Positions 54,278-63,742 are shown, counted from the stretch's first letter. The stretch: DNA of 64,000 nt from Candidatus Pseudomonas phytovorans (GCA_029202525.1 CP119325.1:310001-374000); one strand, 5' to 3'. The notes: generated from the sequence alone by a model not told the origin. Program-made: numbers and translations.

Positions 54278-55643
54278 GCTGGATATGGGGCAATTCAAGG
54301 ATGGCCTGCGCCGCTACTTCAAAGGTTCCGACTCTCTGGGCGGTCAACCGCTGCCTGAGGTCAACAAGGCCCTGATCGAAGATGCGCCGCGGGTTGTGCG
54401 GCTGACCATCTGGGGCGTGATCCTGTTCTTCGTGTTCCTGATCGTGTGGGCCAGCGTTGCCCCCATCGATGAGGTCACGAGGGGTGAAGGCAAGGCCATT
54501 CCGTCGTCCAAGGTGCAGAAGATCCAGAACCTGGAGGGCGGTATCGTCGCCGAAATCTTCGCCAAGGAAGGGCAGATCGTCGAAGTGGGCCAGCCGCTGC
54601 TGCGCCTGGATGAAACCCGCTTCGCCTCCAACGTGGGCGAAACCGAGGCCGACCGCCTGGCCATGGCGCTGCGGGTCGAGCGCCTGAGTGCCGAGGTAGA
54701 GGACCGCCCGCTGAAGATCGACGAAGAACTGCGCAAAGCCGCACCAAGCCAGGCGGCCAGTGAAGAATCGCTGTACCAGAGCCGGCGCCAGCAACTGCAG
54801 GACGAGATTGGCGGCCTGCAGCAGCAGCTGGTTCAGCGCCAGCAGGAGCTACGTGAGTACAGCTCCAAACGCGCCCAGTACGCCAGCAGCCTTGAGTTGC
54901 TGCGCAAAGAAATCGGCATGTCCGAACCGCTGGTGGCAACCGGTGCGATCTCCCAGGTCGAAGTGCTGCGCCTGCGCCGCGCCGAAGTGGAAAACCGTGG
55001 CCAGCTGGACTCTACCGCACTGGCCATCCCACGCGCCGAGGCGGCCATCCGCGAGGTGCAAAGCAAGATCGAGGAAACCCGAGGCAAATTCCGCAGTGAA
55101 GCGCTGACCCAGCTGAACGAGGCGCGCACCGAGCTGAACAAGGCCACGGCCACCAGCAAGGCACTGGACGATCGGGTGCACCGCACCATGGTCACTTCGC
55201 CTGTACGCGGTATCGTCAAGCAGATGCTGGTCAACACCATCGGCGGGGTGATCCAGCCTGGCAGCGATATCATCGAAGTGGTACCACTGGACGACACGCT
55301 GGTGATCGAAGCGAAGATCCTGCCCAAGGACATCGCCTTCCTGCACCCGGGGCAGGAGGCGACCGTCAAGTTCACGGCCTACGACTACACCATCTACGGT
55401 GGGCTCAAGGCCAAGCTGGAGCAGATCGGCGCCGACACCATCACCGACGAAGACAAGAAGACCACCTACTACCTGATCAAGCTGCGCACCGACCGCAGTC
55501 ACCTGGGCACTGACGAGAAGCCGTTGCTGATCATTCCGGGGATGGTGGCGACGGTGGATATCATGACCGGCAAGAAGACCATCATGAGCTACCTGCTCAA
55601 GCCGATCATGAAGGCGCGGTCGGAGGCGCTACGCGAGCGGTGA
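54267..55643 (+). CDS. lapC: LapC, HlyD-family membrane fusion protein
   Basis: A 458-residue periplasmic adaptor for LapA export. One N-terminal helix (TIWGVILFFVFLIVWASVA, about residues 50-68), first lipoyl half (VQKIQNLEGGIVAEIFAKEG), long coiled coil (about 130-300), second lipoyl half and the C-terminal barrel (DDTLVIEAKILPKDIAFLHP). GTG at 54267 has AAGGGG 7 bases upstream and overlaps the end of lapB by 11 bases; an in-frame ATG at 54285 is the alternative. Translational coupling to lapB is likely. A REP pair follows the stop. Confidence 0.94.
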   Translation: MLHKLDMGQFKDGLRRYFKGSDSLGGQPLPEVNKALIEDAPRVVRLTIWGVILFFVFLIVWASVAPIDEVTRGEGKAIPSSKVQKIQNLEGGIVAEIFAKEGQIVEVGQPLLRLDETRFASNVGETEADRLAMALRVERLSAEVEDRPLKIDEELRKAAPSQAASEESLYQSRRQQLQDEIGGLQQQLVQRQQELREYSSKRAQYASSLELLRKEIGMSEPLVATGAISQVEVLRLRRAEVENRGQLDSTALAIPRAEAAIREVQSKIEETRGKFRSEALTQLNEARTELNKATATSKALDDRVHRTMVTSPVRGIVKQMLVNTIGGVIQPGSDIIEVVPLDDTLVIEAKILPKDIAFLHPGQEATVKFTAYDYTIYGGLKAKLEQIGADTITDEDKKTTYYLIKLRTDRSHLGTDEKPLLIIPGMVATVDIMTGKKTIMSYLLKPIMKARSEALRER

Positions 55644-55677
55644 TGAGCATTGCTACTGCTTTGTAGTGGCTCCTCTG

Positions 55678-55770
55678 GCCCTATCGCCGGCAAGCCAGCT
55701 CCCACAGGTACTGCACAGGCTTTGAAGTTGGTGCAGTACCTGTGGGAGCTGGCTTGCCGGCGATAGGGCC
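55678..55770. repeat. REP inverted pair between lapC and lapD
   Basis: Two 40-base arms, 55678-55717 and 55731-55770, are exact reverse complements around a 13-bp spacer. The arm starts GGCCCTATCGCCGGCAAGCC and contains CAGCTCCCACAGG, the classical 35-bp P. putida REP. It sits between the convergent lapC and lapD genes and probably doubles as a bidirectional terminator or mRNA stabiliser. Confidence 0.92.
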
Positions 55771-55790
55771 GGAACTGCCAGTACCAGAAC

Positions 55791-57737
55791 TCAGCGCCAG
55801 GGCGCCGGTTCACCAACCAGCTGCCCCTGAATACCGCCTACCCTCATTTCCTGCAGCACCAGCCGCTCCCCTTCGGTTTCGACCCGCTCGGCAATCAGCG
55901 GCAAATCGATGCTGTGCGCAGCACGCTGGATCGCTTCGATGAACAGCCGCTTGTGCTGCTCATGGTCGATATTGCGGATATAGCTACCGTCGATCTTCAG
56001 GTAAGCCAGGCCCAGGTGCGCCAGGTTGCCGATCATGCTGAAGCGCCCGCCAAAGCGTTGCAGCGCCAGGCCGAAGCCAAGCCCGTGCAGGCGCCGGGTA
56101 AGTTGCTCCAGGGCTGCCTGCTCGGGCAACTGCTCTTCACCAATTTCAAATACCAGACGCGGCCCCATGGCCACGTTCTGGCCCAGCAATTCGAAGACTC
56201 GCTGCAAGGCCTTTGGGTCGGCCAGGGTGGCAGCGGACAGGTTCACCGCCAGTACCTGGTCATGCCCACGCAGGTGCGCCAGCACTTTCTCCAGCACCAG
56301 CACGTCCAACCGTGGCATCCAGCCAAAGCGTTCAAGCCAGGGCAGGAAGCGCCCCGCCGGCAATGCCTCGCCCTGGCCATCCTGCAGGCGTGAAATCACC
56401 TTGTGGTGCAGTACCCGTTGGGCCGTGCCGCAATCCACCACGGGTTGGAAGAACAGTTCAAAACGCCCATTGATGAATGCCTGATCAAGCCGCTCGTGCC
56501 AAGCATGCTGGCTGTCCGCCGCAACGGCAGCCACACCTTGTTCAAGGCACACCCAGCCTGGGGTCGGCTGGTTCTCGGCGCGGGCCAGGGCCTCGTCTGC
56601 GAGCTTGAGCAACGCCTGCGGTGCATCACCGGGGCTGAACGGCGCGAGGCCGATACAGGCCACCGGGTCGATATCACTGGCACCGGTCTCGTGCAGGCTT
56701 TGCAGTGTCGCTTCCAGGGCCTGGGCAAGGTGTACCGCTTCTTCATGCACCATGCCCGGCGCCAGCACGGCAAACTCGCCACCGCGGCTGCGGGAAATCA
56801 GGTCTTTGGTTTCCGGGAAGCTGGCGCAGGTTCGGCGCAACTGCTCACCCACGGCCTGCAGCAACTGGTCGGTACGCTGGCCGCCAAGGCGTGCGTTCAG
56901 CCCTGCCAGCCCTTGGACACGCAGCAATAGCAGGTAGCCGGCGCGCGCGTCTTCCAGGTTGCTTACCCGAGTGTTCAGCTGCATCTCGAAATAGCGGCGG
57001 TTCGAAAGCCCGGTCAGGCTGTCCTGGTAAGACTCCGCACGCAGCCGTTCGCTACGCTCGGCCTGCTCGGTGAACAGCGCCTTGAGCTTCTCGACCATCT
57101 GGTTCATCGCCTGCACCACGCGGCGTAGCTCCGGCGTGCGCGGCAGCTCGGGCAGGCTCAGGAATTCGCGGCGCGCAATGGCGTGGGATTGCTCAACCAT
57201 ATAGTCCAGCGGGCGCAACTGGCGACGCAACAGCAAGGCACCGAGCACGGCACTGGCCGCACCGCACAGCAGCAACCAGCCAAGGCTGCCCAAGGCGCTT
57301 TGCCAGAGTTTGGCAATGGCAAACATGGGGTGGCTGATCACTTCTACCCGCGCGGCCTGCTGCCAGCCGCGGCTGACGATGGCATCTCCGCCAGCGGCCT
57401 CCAGGCCGATCAGGTGCACGAACCAGCGCGGCACACCGCCGGGGTCCGGCTCGGCGTGGCGCTCTACCAGCACAGCATTGGAGCCCAGGTCGACGACCTT
57501 GATGCTTGCATAGTAACCACTGTCGAAGATCGAGCTGACCATCAGCTCGACCATTGCCGGGTCGTCGATATTCGGCGTCAGCGACAGCGCCAGCGCGGTC
57601 GCCGCATCCTGGGCGTGCGAGCGCAACTGGTTGACGTACTGGCTACGCGAGCTTTCCAGGCTGACCATGAAGCTGCCACTGAAGGCGACTACCAGGAACA
57701 GGCAAATGGCCAACAGTAATTGTTTGAACAGTGACAT
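55791..57737 (-). CDS. lapD: LapD, inner-membrane c-di-GMP receptor controlling LapG
   Basis: A 648-residue protein: first membrane helix (about 5-24), periplasmic LapD/MoxY output domain with SGYYASIKVVDL and WFVHLIGLEAAGGD, second helix (about 150-172), HAMP, then GGDEF-like (about 240-390) and EAL-like (about 405-648) domains. The cyclase motif is RGGEF (about 317) and the EAL position reads KVIS (about 445), so both are catalytically dead, as in known LapD, which instead binds c-di-GMP and holds LapG. It follows lapG by 10 bp on the same strand, an operon. Confidence 0.95.
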   Translation of the reverse strand: MSLFKQLLLAICLFLVVAFSGSFMVSLESSRSQYVNQLRSHAQDAATALALSLTPNIDDPAMVELMVSSIFDSGYYASIKVVDLGSNAVLVERHAEPDPGGVPRWFVHLIGLEAAGGDAIVSRGWQQAARVEVISHPMFAIAKLWQSALGSLGWLLLCGAASAVLGALLLRRQLRPLDYMVEQSHAIARREFLSLPELPRTPELRRVVQAMNQMVEKLKALFTEQAERSERLRAESYQDSLTGLSNRRYFEMQLNTRVSNLEDARAGYLLLLRVQGLAGLNARLGGQRTDQLLQAVGEQLRRTCASFPETKDLISRSRGGEFAVLAPGMVHEEAVHLAQALEATLQSLHETGASDIDPVACIGLAPFSPGDAPQALLKLADEALARAENQPTPGWVCLEQGVAAVAADSQHAWHERLDQAFINGRFELFFQPVVDCGTAQRVLHHKVISRLQDGQGEALPAGRFLPWLERFGWMPRLDVLVLEKVLAHLRGHDQVLAVNLSAATLADPKALQRVFELLGQNVAMGPRLVFEIGEEQLPEQAALEQLTRRLHGLGFGLALQRFGGRFSMIGNLAHLGLAYLKIDGSYIRNIDHEQHKRLFIEAIQRAAHSIDLPLIAERVETEGERLVLQEMRVGGIQGQLVGEPAPWR

Positions 57738-57747
57738 CTGTGCTCCT

Positions 57748-58425
57748 TCAGTAAACCGGCTCGGCCGGGAACCCTTCGGCCTGCATTTTCTTCAGCAAAT
57801 CCTGCCAGCGAGACAGCCGCTTGGTATCGCCGACTTTCTTGTTGCCTGCCGCGCCCGTCAGCCACAAGCCCTCGCCATTGAAGGCGTACACCGGCAGCAG
57901 GTCGGTACGCTGGCTTGCCGGCTTGATGGCGTCCATCAGGCTGTCGAGCACCAAAGGCTGGGCCTGTGGGTTTGAATAATACGTCAGGACCATATGTGCC
58001 CGGTTCTGTCGCAACGCCTTGACGTAGGTAATGCGCAGTTTTTCGCTGGGGATGCCCATGCGCCTCAGGCTGAAATACTTGGCGATGGCGTAGTCCTCGC
58101 AGTCCCCGGCTCCTTTGATCAGTGCCTGCACCGGTGTGGCCCAGTAGTCGACCTCATGCCAAAGGTCGATGTCTTCGACGTAGCGCAATTGCTGGTTGAA
58201 GAAGCGGTTGACCACTTGCAGTTGCTCAAGCTCGGTACCCTGCTTTTGTGTGGCCATAAGGTTCTGCCAGGCATCAATACGGCCCTGCCCGGCACCTAGA
58301 GGGCCATACAGCGCCTGCGACTTGCGGCTGATCTGGGAGAAATCCCAATCCGCGTGCAAGCCGCCCAGCAGTAGACTGCCCAGCAGCGCGGCAAAGCCGA
58401 CACGTCGCACAACGGTTTTGAACAT
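57748..58425 (-). CDS. lapG: LapG, periplasmic cysteine protease that cleaves LapA
   Basis: A 225-residue bacterial transglutaminase-like cysteine proteinase. It begins MFKTVVRRVGFAALLGSLLL with a signal peptide (cleavage near LHA-DWD). The catalytic triad is Cys109 in KGAGDCEDYAIA, His144 in NRAHMVLTYY and Asp161 in PLVLDSLMD; the acidic residues next to Cys109 match the calcium site of the family. The frame extends to an ATG at 58524, which has an AGGCGG element upstream and would add 33 residues, so the start is uncertain. It removes LapA from the cell when c-di-GMP falls, and LapD inhibits it. Confidence 0.93.
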   Translation of the reverse strand: MFKTVVRRVGFAALLGSLLLGGLHADWDFSQISRKSQALYGPLGAGQGRIDAWQNLMATQKQGTELEQLQVVNRFFNQQLRYVEDIDLWHEVDYWATPVQALIKGAGDCEDYAIAKYFSLRRMGIPSEKLRITYVKALRQNRAHMVLTYYSNPQAQPLVLDSLMDAIKPASQRTDLLPVYAFNGEGLWLTGAAGNKKVGDTKRLSRWQDLLKKMQAEGFPAEPVY

Positions 58426-58713
58426 CCAGGATATCGCCACTGCGAAGCCCTGTTCAGGCCAGTCGAAAGCAGCGATGGTGCGGCTTGCCACCGTAAAAAA
58501 CAATGGCACCCTGCAATCATGCATCCGCCTGTCAGCCGGCCTACACTTTCTATTTATATCCTTCTATAGGTCGCTTCCTTTGGCAGGCGACTTCATCCAC
58601 CATAGCCGCGCTTTTGGGCGCCCGTTCCACTAAGGGCCTTGGTTTGACAACCCCCATAAGCTATTACTAGTGTCATTGGATCCAACTTTAGTCATCGTTG
58701 AGGCAGTCGTCGC

Positions 58714-59403
58714 GTGGCCGATAAAATCAAATTGAGCAATGTGCTGGCCAGCGAGCAGCTGTCGCCGCACCAGGCCCGTGCCGTGATCGAAGAACGCCTG
58801 CGTAGCGCCATCCTCGATGGCCGCCTCCCCCCTGGTACCGCCGTGCGGCAGCAAGAGCTCGCCACCTTGTTTGGCGTCAGCCGCATGCCCGTGCGCGAGG
58901 CATTGCGCCAGCTTGAAGCGCAATCGCTGCTGAAAGTGGAAATGCACAAGGGTGCGGTGGTTGCACCGTTGATCGGCGAGGATGCGGTAGACACCTATGC
59001 CCTGCGCGTACTGCTTGAGAGCGAAGCGCTGCGCCAGTCCATCCCGCTGCTTGATGCCAGCGACATCGCCAGCGCCCGTGGCTACATCCAGCAACTGGAG
59101 AACGAAACCCGCCATGCCGAAATCGGCCGTCTGAACCGCCTGTTCCACATGACGCTGTACAGCAAGGCGTCGAACAGGAAGTTGCTGCGACTGATCGAGA
59201 ACGAACTGAACGAGGAAGAGCGCTTCCTGCGTTTTCATCTTTCATCCATGGGCCTGGGCAAGCTGACGCAGGACGATCACAACGCACTGGTAGATGCGGC
59301 CAGCGACAAGCTGGTGGATGAAGCGATAGCGGTGCTGGAACAGCACCTCAATAGCGGGGCACGGGTGATCCGCAATTACCTGGATACGCAACGGGGGCGT
59401 TAG
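58714..59403 (+). CDS. GntR-family (FCD) transcriptional regulator
   Basis: A 229-residue regulator: winged helix at about 20-85 (VIEERLRSAILDGRLPPGTA, then QQELATLFGVSRMPVREALR) and an FCD effector domain at about 95-215. GTG start with TTGAGG about 10 bases upstream. FCD GntR proteins usually sense carboxylic acids or metals; the ligand is unknown. It is divergent from lapG and upstream of the siderophore cassette, but with its own 110-bp gap containing a Fur box, so it is probably a separate unit. Confidence 0.9.
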   Translation: MADKIKLSNVLASEQLSPHQARAVIEERLRSAILDGRLPPGTAVRQQELATLFGVSRMPVREALRQLEAQSLLKVEMHKGAVVAPLIGEDAVDTYALRVLLESEALRQSIPLLDASDIASARGYIQQLENETRHAEIGRLNRLFHMTLYSKASNRKLLRLIENELNEEERFLRFHLSSMGLGKLTQDDHNALVDAASDKLVDEAIAVLEQHLNSGARVIRNYLDTQRGR

Positions 59404-59468
59404 CCGGTAATCGGCTTTATGTGCAGCGCGAGCAGATGGGTTGCAAATTGATCTTGTCACGCCAACAA

Positions 59469-59483
59469 TGAGACTAATTATCA
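59469..59483 (+). promoter_or_regulatory. Fur box before the ECF sigma gene
   Basis: TGAGACTAATTATCA matches the 7-1-7 Fur consensus TGATAATNATTATCA at 13 of 15 positions. It is 33 bases upstream of the sigma-factor start, where an operator would overlap the promoter. Predicts iron repression of the sigma/anti-sigma pair. Confidence 0.8.
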
Positions 59484-59515
59484 TTCATGTCCATTGATGC
59501 CAGCGCCCTCCCCTT

Positions 59516-60019
59516 ATGCCCAGCAATGACTCCGTGCAAACGCTCTACAGTGACCACCACGGTTGGTTGCACGCCTGGCTGCGCAGCAAGCTGGGCAATG
59601 CCGCCGATGCCGCAGACCTGGCCCATGACACCTTCGTCCGCTTGCTGCAACGCCGCGAACACCTGCAACTCAACACCCCCCGTGCCTTCCTTCGCACGGT
59701 AGCGCGTGGATTGGTCATCGATCACTGGCGCCGCGAGGAGCTGCACCGGGCTTACCTGGAGGCATTGGCCCATGTGCCGGAAGCACAGGCCCCTTCGGCT
59801 GAAACCCGCGAGCTGCTGCTGGAGTTGCTTGAGCGTATTGCGCGCATGCTCGATGGCCTCAAGCCCAAGGTACGTCGCGCATTCCTGCTGGCCCAATGCG
59901 AGGGGCTGAAGCACCAGGCCATTGCCGAGCAGATGGGCATCTCGGTGCGTACCGTAGAGCGTTACATCGCTGATGCGCTCTACCATTGCTATGTGCTGCG
60001 CTACGAAGACGAGTGCTGA
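59516..60019 (+). CDS. FecI-type ECF sigma factor
   Basis: A 167-residue sigma factor of the iron-starvation group. Region 2 (DAADLAHDTFVRLLQRREHL, RAFLRTVARGLVIDHWRR) and region 4 (LAQCEGLKHQAIAEQMGISV, then RTVERYIADALYHC) are complete. Position matches FoxI-type sigma factors in P. putida, which transcribe the adjacent receptor gene when the siderophore is present. The anti-sigma gene starts 4 bp after its stop. The Fur box upstream gives iron control. Confidence 0.88.
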   Translation: MPSNDSVQTLYSDHHGWLHAWLRSKLGNAADAADLAHDTFVRLLQRREHLQLNTPRAFLRTVARGLVIDHWRREELHRAYLEALAHVPEAQAPSAETRELLLELLERIARMLDGLKPKVRRAFLLAQCEGLKHQAIAEQMGISVRTVERYIADALYHCYVLRYEDEC

Positions 60020-60023
60020 ATCA

Positions 60024-60980
60024 ATGACTGGCGCACGCCCTGATGCAAAAGCGGTGAAGCAGGCCATCCAGTGGGTGCTGCGGCTGCGTGAGGGCGGGCA
60101 TGAGCCAACTCTGCAGCAACAGTGCGCGCAATGGCGCAATGCCCACCACGAACATGAACAGGCCTGGCAACGCGTAGTGCACCTGCATCAGGACCTTGAC
60201 CTGCGCTCGATCCCCGGGGCGGGGTTGGCGTTGCAGACTCTGGAGACCAGCCAGCAGCGCCTGCACCGCCGGCAGGCGCTGAAGCTGCTGGGCGGCGTTG
60301 TCATGGTGGGGTCGGCGACATGGCTGGCCAAGGACCTCGATGCTATCAGTGCATGGTCCGCGGACTACGCAACCAGCACCGGTGAGCGACGTGCCTTTAC
60401 CCTGCCCGATGGCTCACTGATGCAACTCAATACCCGCAGTGCCGTAGACCTGGCCTTCGATGGCCAGCAGCGCCTGGTCCACCTGAAGCAGGGAGAGCTG
60501 ATGATTACCTGCAACGGTCGGCATCCAGTCCAGGTACAAATCCGCGACGCGCTGTTGGAAGCGTTCGAAGGACGCTTTGTGGCCTATCAGGACAACGACT
60601 GCACGCGTGTCAGTGTCAGCCACGGCAAAGTGGCGATCCACCGGCCTGGCAATGGCCAACTGATGTGGATCGAAAGCGGCCAGAGCTGGCGCCTGGATGC
60701 TCAAGGTGCTCAGCGGCTCGCGCACCTGGACATGGACGCGATGGCCTGGACTGAAGGGTTGATCGTTACCCAGGACATGCGACTGGCCGACTTCCTCGCA
60801 CAGGTCAGCCGCTATCGCCATGGTTATCTGGGCTGCAGCGACGAGATCGCCGATTTGCGCCTGTCGGGAGTGTTCCGCCTCGAAGACCCGGAGCAACTGC
60901 TCCAACTGCTACCGCAGACGCTGCCTGTGAGACTTCGCCAACGGACACGCTGGTGGGTACGTGTAGAGCGCATGGCCTGA
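60024..60980 (+). CDS. FecR-type transmembrane anti-sigma factor
   Basis: A 318-residue cell-surface signalling regulator. Residues 1-75 form the cytosolic sigma-binding domain (DUF4880; AVKQAIQWVLRLREGGHE), a helix at about 89-107 (ALKLLGGVVMVGSATWL) crosses the membrane, the periplasmic FecR domain spans 115-215 (RRAFTLPDGSLMQLNTRSAV), and the C-terminal DUF4974/STN-contacting part has VSRYRHGYLGCSDEIADLRL. ATG at 60024 is close behind the sigma stop. It should hold the ECF sigma until the receptor signals. Confidence 0.88.
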   Translation: MTGARPDAKAVKQAIQWVLRLREGGHEPTLQQQCAQWRNAHHEHEQAWQRVVHLHQDLDLRSIPGAGLALQTLETSQQRLHRRQALKLLGGVVMVGSATWLAKDLDAISAWSADYATSTGERRAFTLPDGSLMQLNTRSAVDLAFDGQQRLVHLKQGELMITCNGRHPVQVQIRDALLEAFEGRFVAYQDNDCTRVSVSHGKVAIHRPGNGQLMWIESGQSWRLDAQGAQRLAHLDMDAMAWTEGLIVTQDMRLADFLAQVSRYRHGYLGCSDEIADLRLSGVFRLEDPEQLLQLLPQTLPVRLRQRTRWWVRVERMA

Positions 60981-61073
60981 TAAGGGCTTACCGATTTCTG
61001 GCGGGTTTTCAATCCCGGTCCGGCTAGGACAGTAAGCGACACCTTCTGCCCTCAACTCTTCAACGGACCCTCC

Positions 61074-63560
61074 ATGTCTACCAACCCGGTGTTAACCCAC
61101 ACTTTCAACTCGAATGATTATCGACCTGTCCTGCAGTCAGCACGCTTGCGCCATGCCATCCGGGCCGCACTGTTTGGCACTGCCTTGGGCATGGCAGCTG
61201 TTCCGCAACTTTGCGCAGCGGCTGAAACAGCCCAAGTGAGTCATCACTACGCAATCCCTGCAGGCCAGCTGGCCGACGTACTCAATCAGTTCGCTCGCCA
61301 GGCCGGCATTACCCTTTCGAGTACGCCTCAGCTCACTGATGGGTTGCAATCTCATGGCCTGCAAGGGCAGTACGCTACCGATCAGGCGCTGCGCCAACTG
61401 CTCAATGGCAGCGGCCTTGAAGCCGTCAGCCAGGACGGGCGTAGCTATGTGCTGCAGGCACAGCCCCAAGGCGCCGCCCTGTCATTGCCAGACACCGATA
61501 TCCGTAGCTTCACCCTCGGCAACGCGCTGGGCAGCATGGAAGGTTACAACGCCACGCACAGCCAGGTGGCGACCAAGACCAGCACACCATTGGTGGAAAC
61601 ATCCCAATCCGTTTCGGTGGTGACTCGCCAGCAGATGGACGATCAGGGATCGCAGACCGTTGCCCAGGCAATGCGCTACACGCCTGGGGTACTCACCAAC
61701 CCTTACGGTGCCACCCATCGCTACGACTATGTGGCCATGCGCGGCTTCAACGACGGCTCTGTGGATAACATCTACGTTGATGGGCTCAAGTCGATGGGCG
61801 ACAACGGCACGTACAGCACCATGCAGGTCGACCCGTACTTCCTTGAGCGGATCGACATTCTCAAGGGGCCCTCTTCGGTGCTGTATGGGCGAAGCTCGCC
61901 GGGGGGCCTGGTAGCACTGACCACCAAGAAGCCGCTATTTACCCCCTACCGTCAGATCCAGGCCACGGTCGGCACCCAAGGCCAGCGTGGCATGGGTTTC
62001 GACTTCAGTGGCCCTGTGGATGACGACAAGCGCATCGCTTATCGCCTGACAGGCCTGGCTGATGCATCCGACACCCAGTTCGACCACACCAAGGAAGAAC
62101 GCTACACCATCGCCCCGGCCATCAGCGTCGACTTTACCGAAGACACCTCGCTCACATTGCAGGCTTACCTGCAGCACGACCCTAACGGCGGGTACCACGG
62201 CGGCAACCCTGCAGACGGCATGCTGCACAAGCGCAACGGCTTGCGCTTGTCAGACCACTTCTTCGAGGGCGAGCCGGGCATCGACAACTACGAGCGCACC
62301 CAGCAATCTTTCAGCTACCAGTTCGAGCACCGCTTCAACGATGTGCTCACCGCACGGCAGAACTTCCGCTACCAGGACTCCGACGTGTCCATGGACCAGG
62401 TGTACTCGGCCGGCTGGGCGGATGCCGACAGCAACATACTCAACCGCGCCTATACCGGGGGCGACGAGCGCCTGCATTCGTACATCATCGACAATATGCT
62501 GCAGGCAGAATTCTTCACCGGTGCAGCCAAACACACCCTGCTGCTGGGCGCCGACTACCAGCGGCGCAAGGCCGACGTCGCATGGCGTTATGGCACGGTC
62601 GACCCGCTGGACGCCGGCAATCCGCAGTACGGCAATGGCAACCTTCAGGTCCTGGGCGAAAACCGCTATCAGCGGCGCTTGCAGCAAACAGGTGTGTATC
62701 TGCAGGACCTCGTGGAGCTGGACCAGTGGCGCTTCTCGCTGGGTCTGCGCCAGGACTGGGTGAAGGTGTCCGAGGAGAATCGCGACAGCAACTCCAAGGT
62801 CAGCGATCAGCGCTCCAGGTTTACTACCCGGGCCGGGGTGCTCTATTTGTTTGAGAACGGCATTGCGCCCTACGTCAGCTACTCGGAGTCGTTCAACCCC
62901 AATACCGTGTCCGACCAGGAAGGTCGCCCGCTGGCACCGACCGAGGGCACTCAATGGGAGGCAGGCATCAAGTATCAACCTCCAGGCAGCGACAACCTGT
63001 TCACCGCATCGGTGTTCCGCATCGAACAGGAAAACCTGGCCTCGAAGCAACCTGACGAAAACTTCTATCGCCCGGTAGGTGAAGTCCGCTCGCAAGGGCT
63101 GGAGCTGGAGGCCCATGTGCAACTGACCGACAGCCTCAAACTGCTGGGCGGCTACACCTTTACCGATATCGAATATGCCAGGTCGATGCCGAGCCTGACG
63201 TCGGGCAGCCTCGATAACAAGGGCAATTCGCCAACCCAGGCACCGAAACAGATGTTCTCGCTGTGGGCTGACTACAACTTCCACCAAGGGCCTCTGGATG
63301 GCCTGCGGCTGGGCGGTGGAGTGCGGTATGTGGGCTACAGCTGGGTGGATGCGGAAAACAGCATGAAGGTGCCTTCCTACACCTTGTTCGACGCTTCGCT
63401 CGGCTATGACCTGGGCAAGGTTGGGCTCAAGGGTGTGGATGTGCGCCTTAACGCCAACAACCTCACCAATGAAAGCTACATCACCTCATGTGCCAGCCTG
63501 AACTACTGCTACATGGGTGAAGAGCGCAATGTCAGCGCCACGGTCAGCTATCAGTTCTGA
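61074..63560 (+). CDS. foxA: TonB-dependent siderophore receptor with signalling domain (ferrioxamine-type likely)
   Basis: An 828-residue outer-membrane receptor. A signal peptide with a long n-region ends near QLCAAA-ETA. An STN signalling domain follows (about 55-125; HYAIPAGQLADVLNQFARQA), then the plug (SVSVVTRQQMDDQGSQTVAQ, RGFNDGSVDNIYVDGLK, LKGPSSVLYG) and a 22-strand barrel ending VSATVSYQF. The cysteines and final pattern CASLNYCYMGEERNVSATVS resemble FhuA/FoxA-type receptors, and synteny with P. putida supports ferrioxamine, but the ligand is inferred. The 93-bp gap after the anti-sigma gene probably holds the ECF-dependent promoter. Confidence 0.85.
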   Translation: MSTNPVLTHTFNSNDYRPVLQSARLRHAIRAALFGTALGMAAVPQLCAAAETAQVSHHYAIPAGQLADVLNQFARQAGITLSSTPQLTDGLQSHGLQGQYATDQALRQLLNGSGLEAVSQDGRSYVLQAQPQGAALSLPDTDIRSFTLGNALGSMEGYNATHSQVATKTSTPLVETSQSVSVVTRQQMDDQGSQTVAQAMRYTPGVLTNPYGATHRYDYVAMRGFNDGSVDNIYVDGLKSMGDNGTYSTMQVDPYFLERIDILKGPSSVLYGRSSPGGLVALTTKKPLFTPYRQIQATVGTQGQRGMGFDFSGPVDDDKRIAYRLTGLADASDTQFDHTKEERYTIAPAISVDFTEDTSLTLQAYLQHDPNGGYHGGNPADGMLHKRNGLRLSDHFFEGEPGIDNYERTQQSFSYQFEHRFNDVLTARQNFRYQDSDVSMDQVYSAGWADADSNILNRAYTGGDERLHSYIIDNMLQAEFFTGAAKHTLLLGADYQRRKADVAWRYGTVDPLDAGNPQYGNGNLQVLGENRYQRRLQQTGVYLQDLVELDQWRFSLGLRQDWVKVSEENRDSNSKVSDQRSRFTTRAGVLYLFENGIAPYVSYSESFNPNTVSDQEGRPLAPTEGTQWEAGIKYQPPGSDNLFTASVFRIEQENLASKQPDENFYRPVGEVRSQGLELEAHVQLTDSLKLLGGYTFTDIEYARSMPSLTSGSLDNKGNSPTQAPKQMFSLWADYNFHQGPLDGLRLGGGVRYVGYSWVDAENSMKVPSYTLFDASLGYDLGKVGLKGVDVRLNANNLTNESYITSCASLNYCYMGEERNVSATVSYQF

Positions 63561-63584
63561 CCGATATAGACAGCCGGAAAAGAC

Positions 63585-63617
63585 AAAGCCCCTGTCTGCA
63601 TTGCAGACAGGGGCTTT
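63585..63617 (-). terminator. Terminator of the distal 5S rRNA gene
   Basis: AAAGCCCCTGTCTGCA (63585-63600) pairs with TGCAGACAGGGGCTTT (63602-63617). On the minus strand it is followed by GTCTTTTCC, a good rRNA operon terminator. It also stands 25 bp beyond the receptor stop and may end that transcript. Confidence 0.85.
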
Positions 63618-63627
63618 GGGTTTGAAT

Positions 63628-63742
63628 CTTGACGATGACCTACTCTCACATGGGGAAACCCCACACTACCATCGGCGATGCATCGTTTCACTGCTGAGTT
63701 CGGGATGGGATCAGGTGGTTCCAATGCTCTATGGTCGTCAAG
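63628..63742 (-). rRNA. 5S ribosomal RNA, distal copy
   Basis: About 115-120 bases matching Pseudomonas 5S on the minus strand: contains CCTGATCCCATCCCGAACTC and GCATCGCCGATGGTAGTGTG, and the closing stem CTTGACGACC / GGTCATCGTCAAG. Differs from the proximal copy at one visible base in the conserved loop (CAGCAGTG against CAGTAGTG). Ends are set from the terminal stem and may shift by a few bases. Confidence 0.93.
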
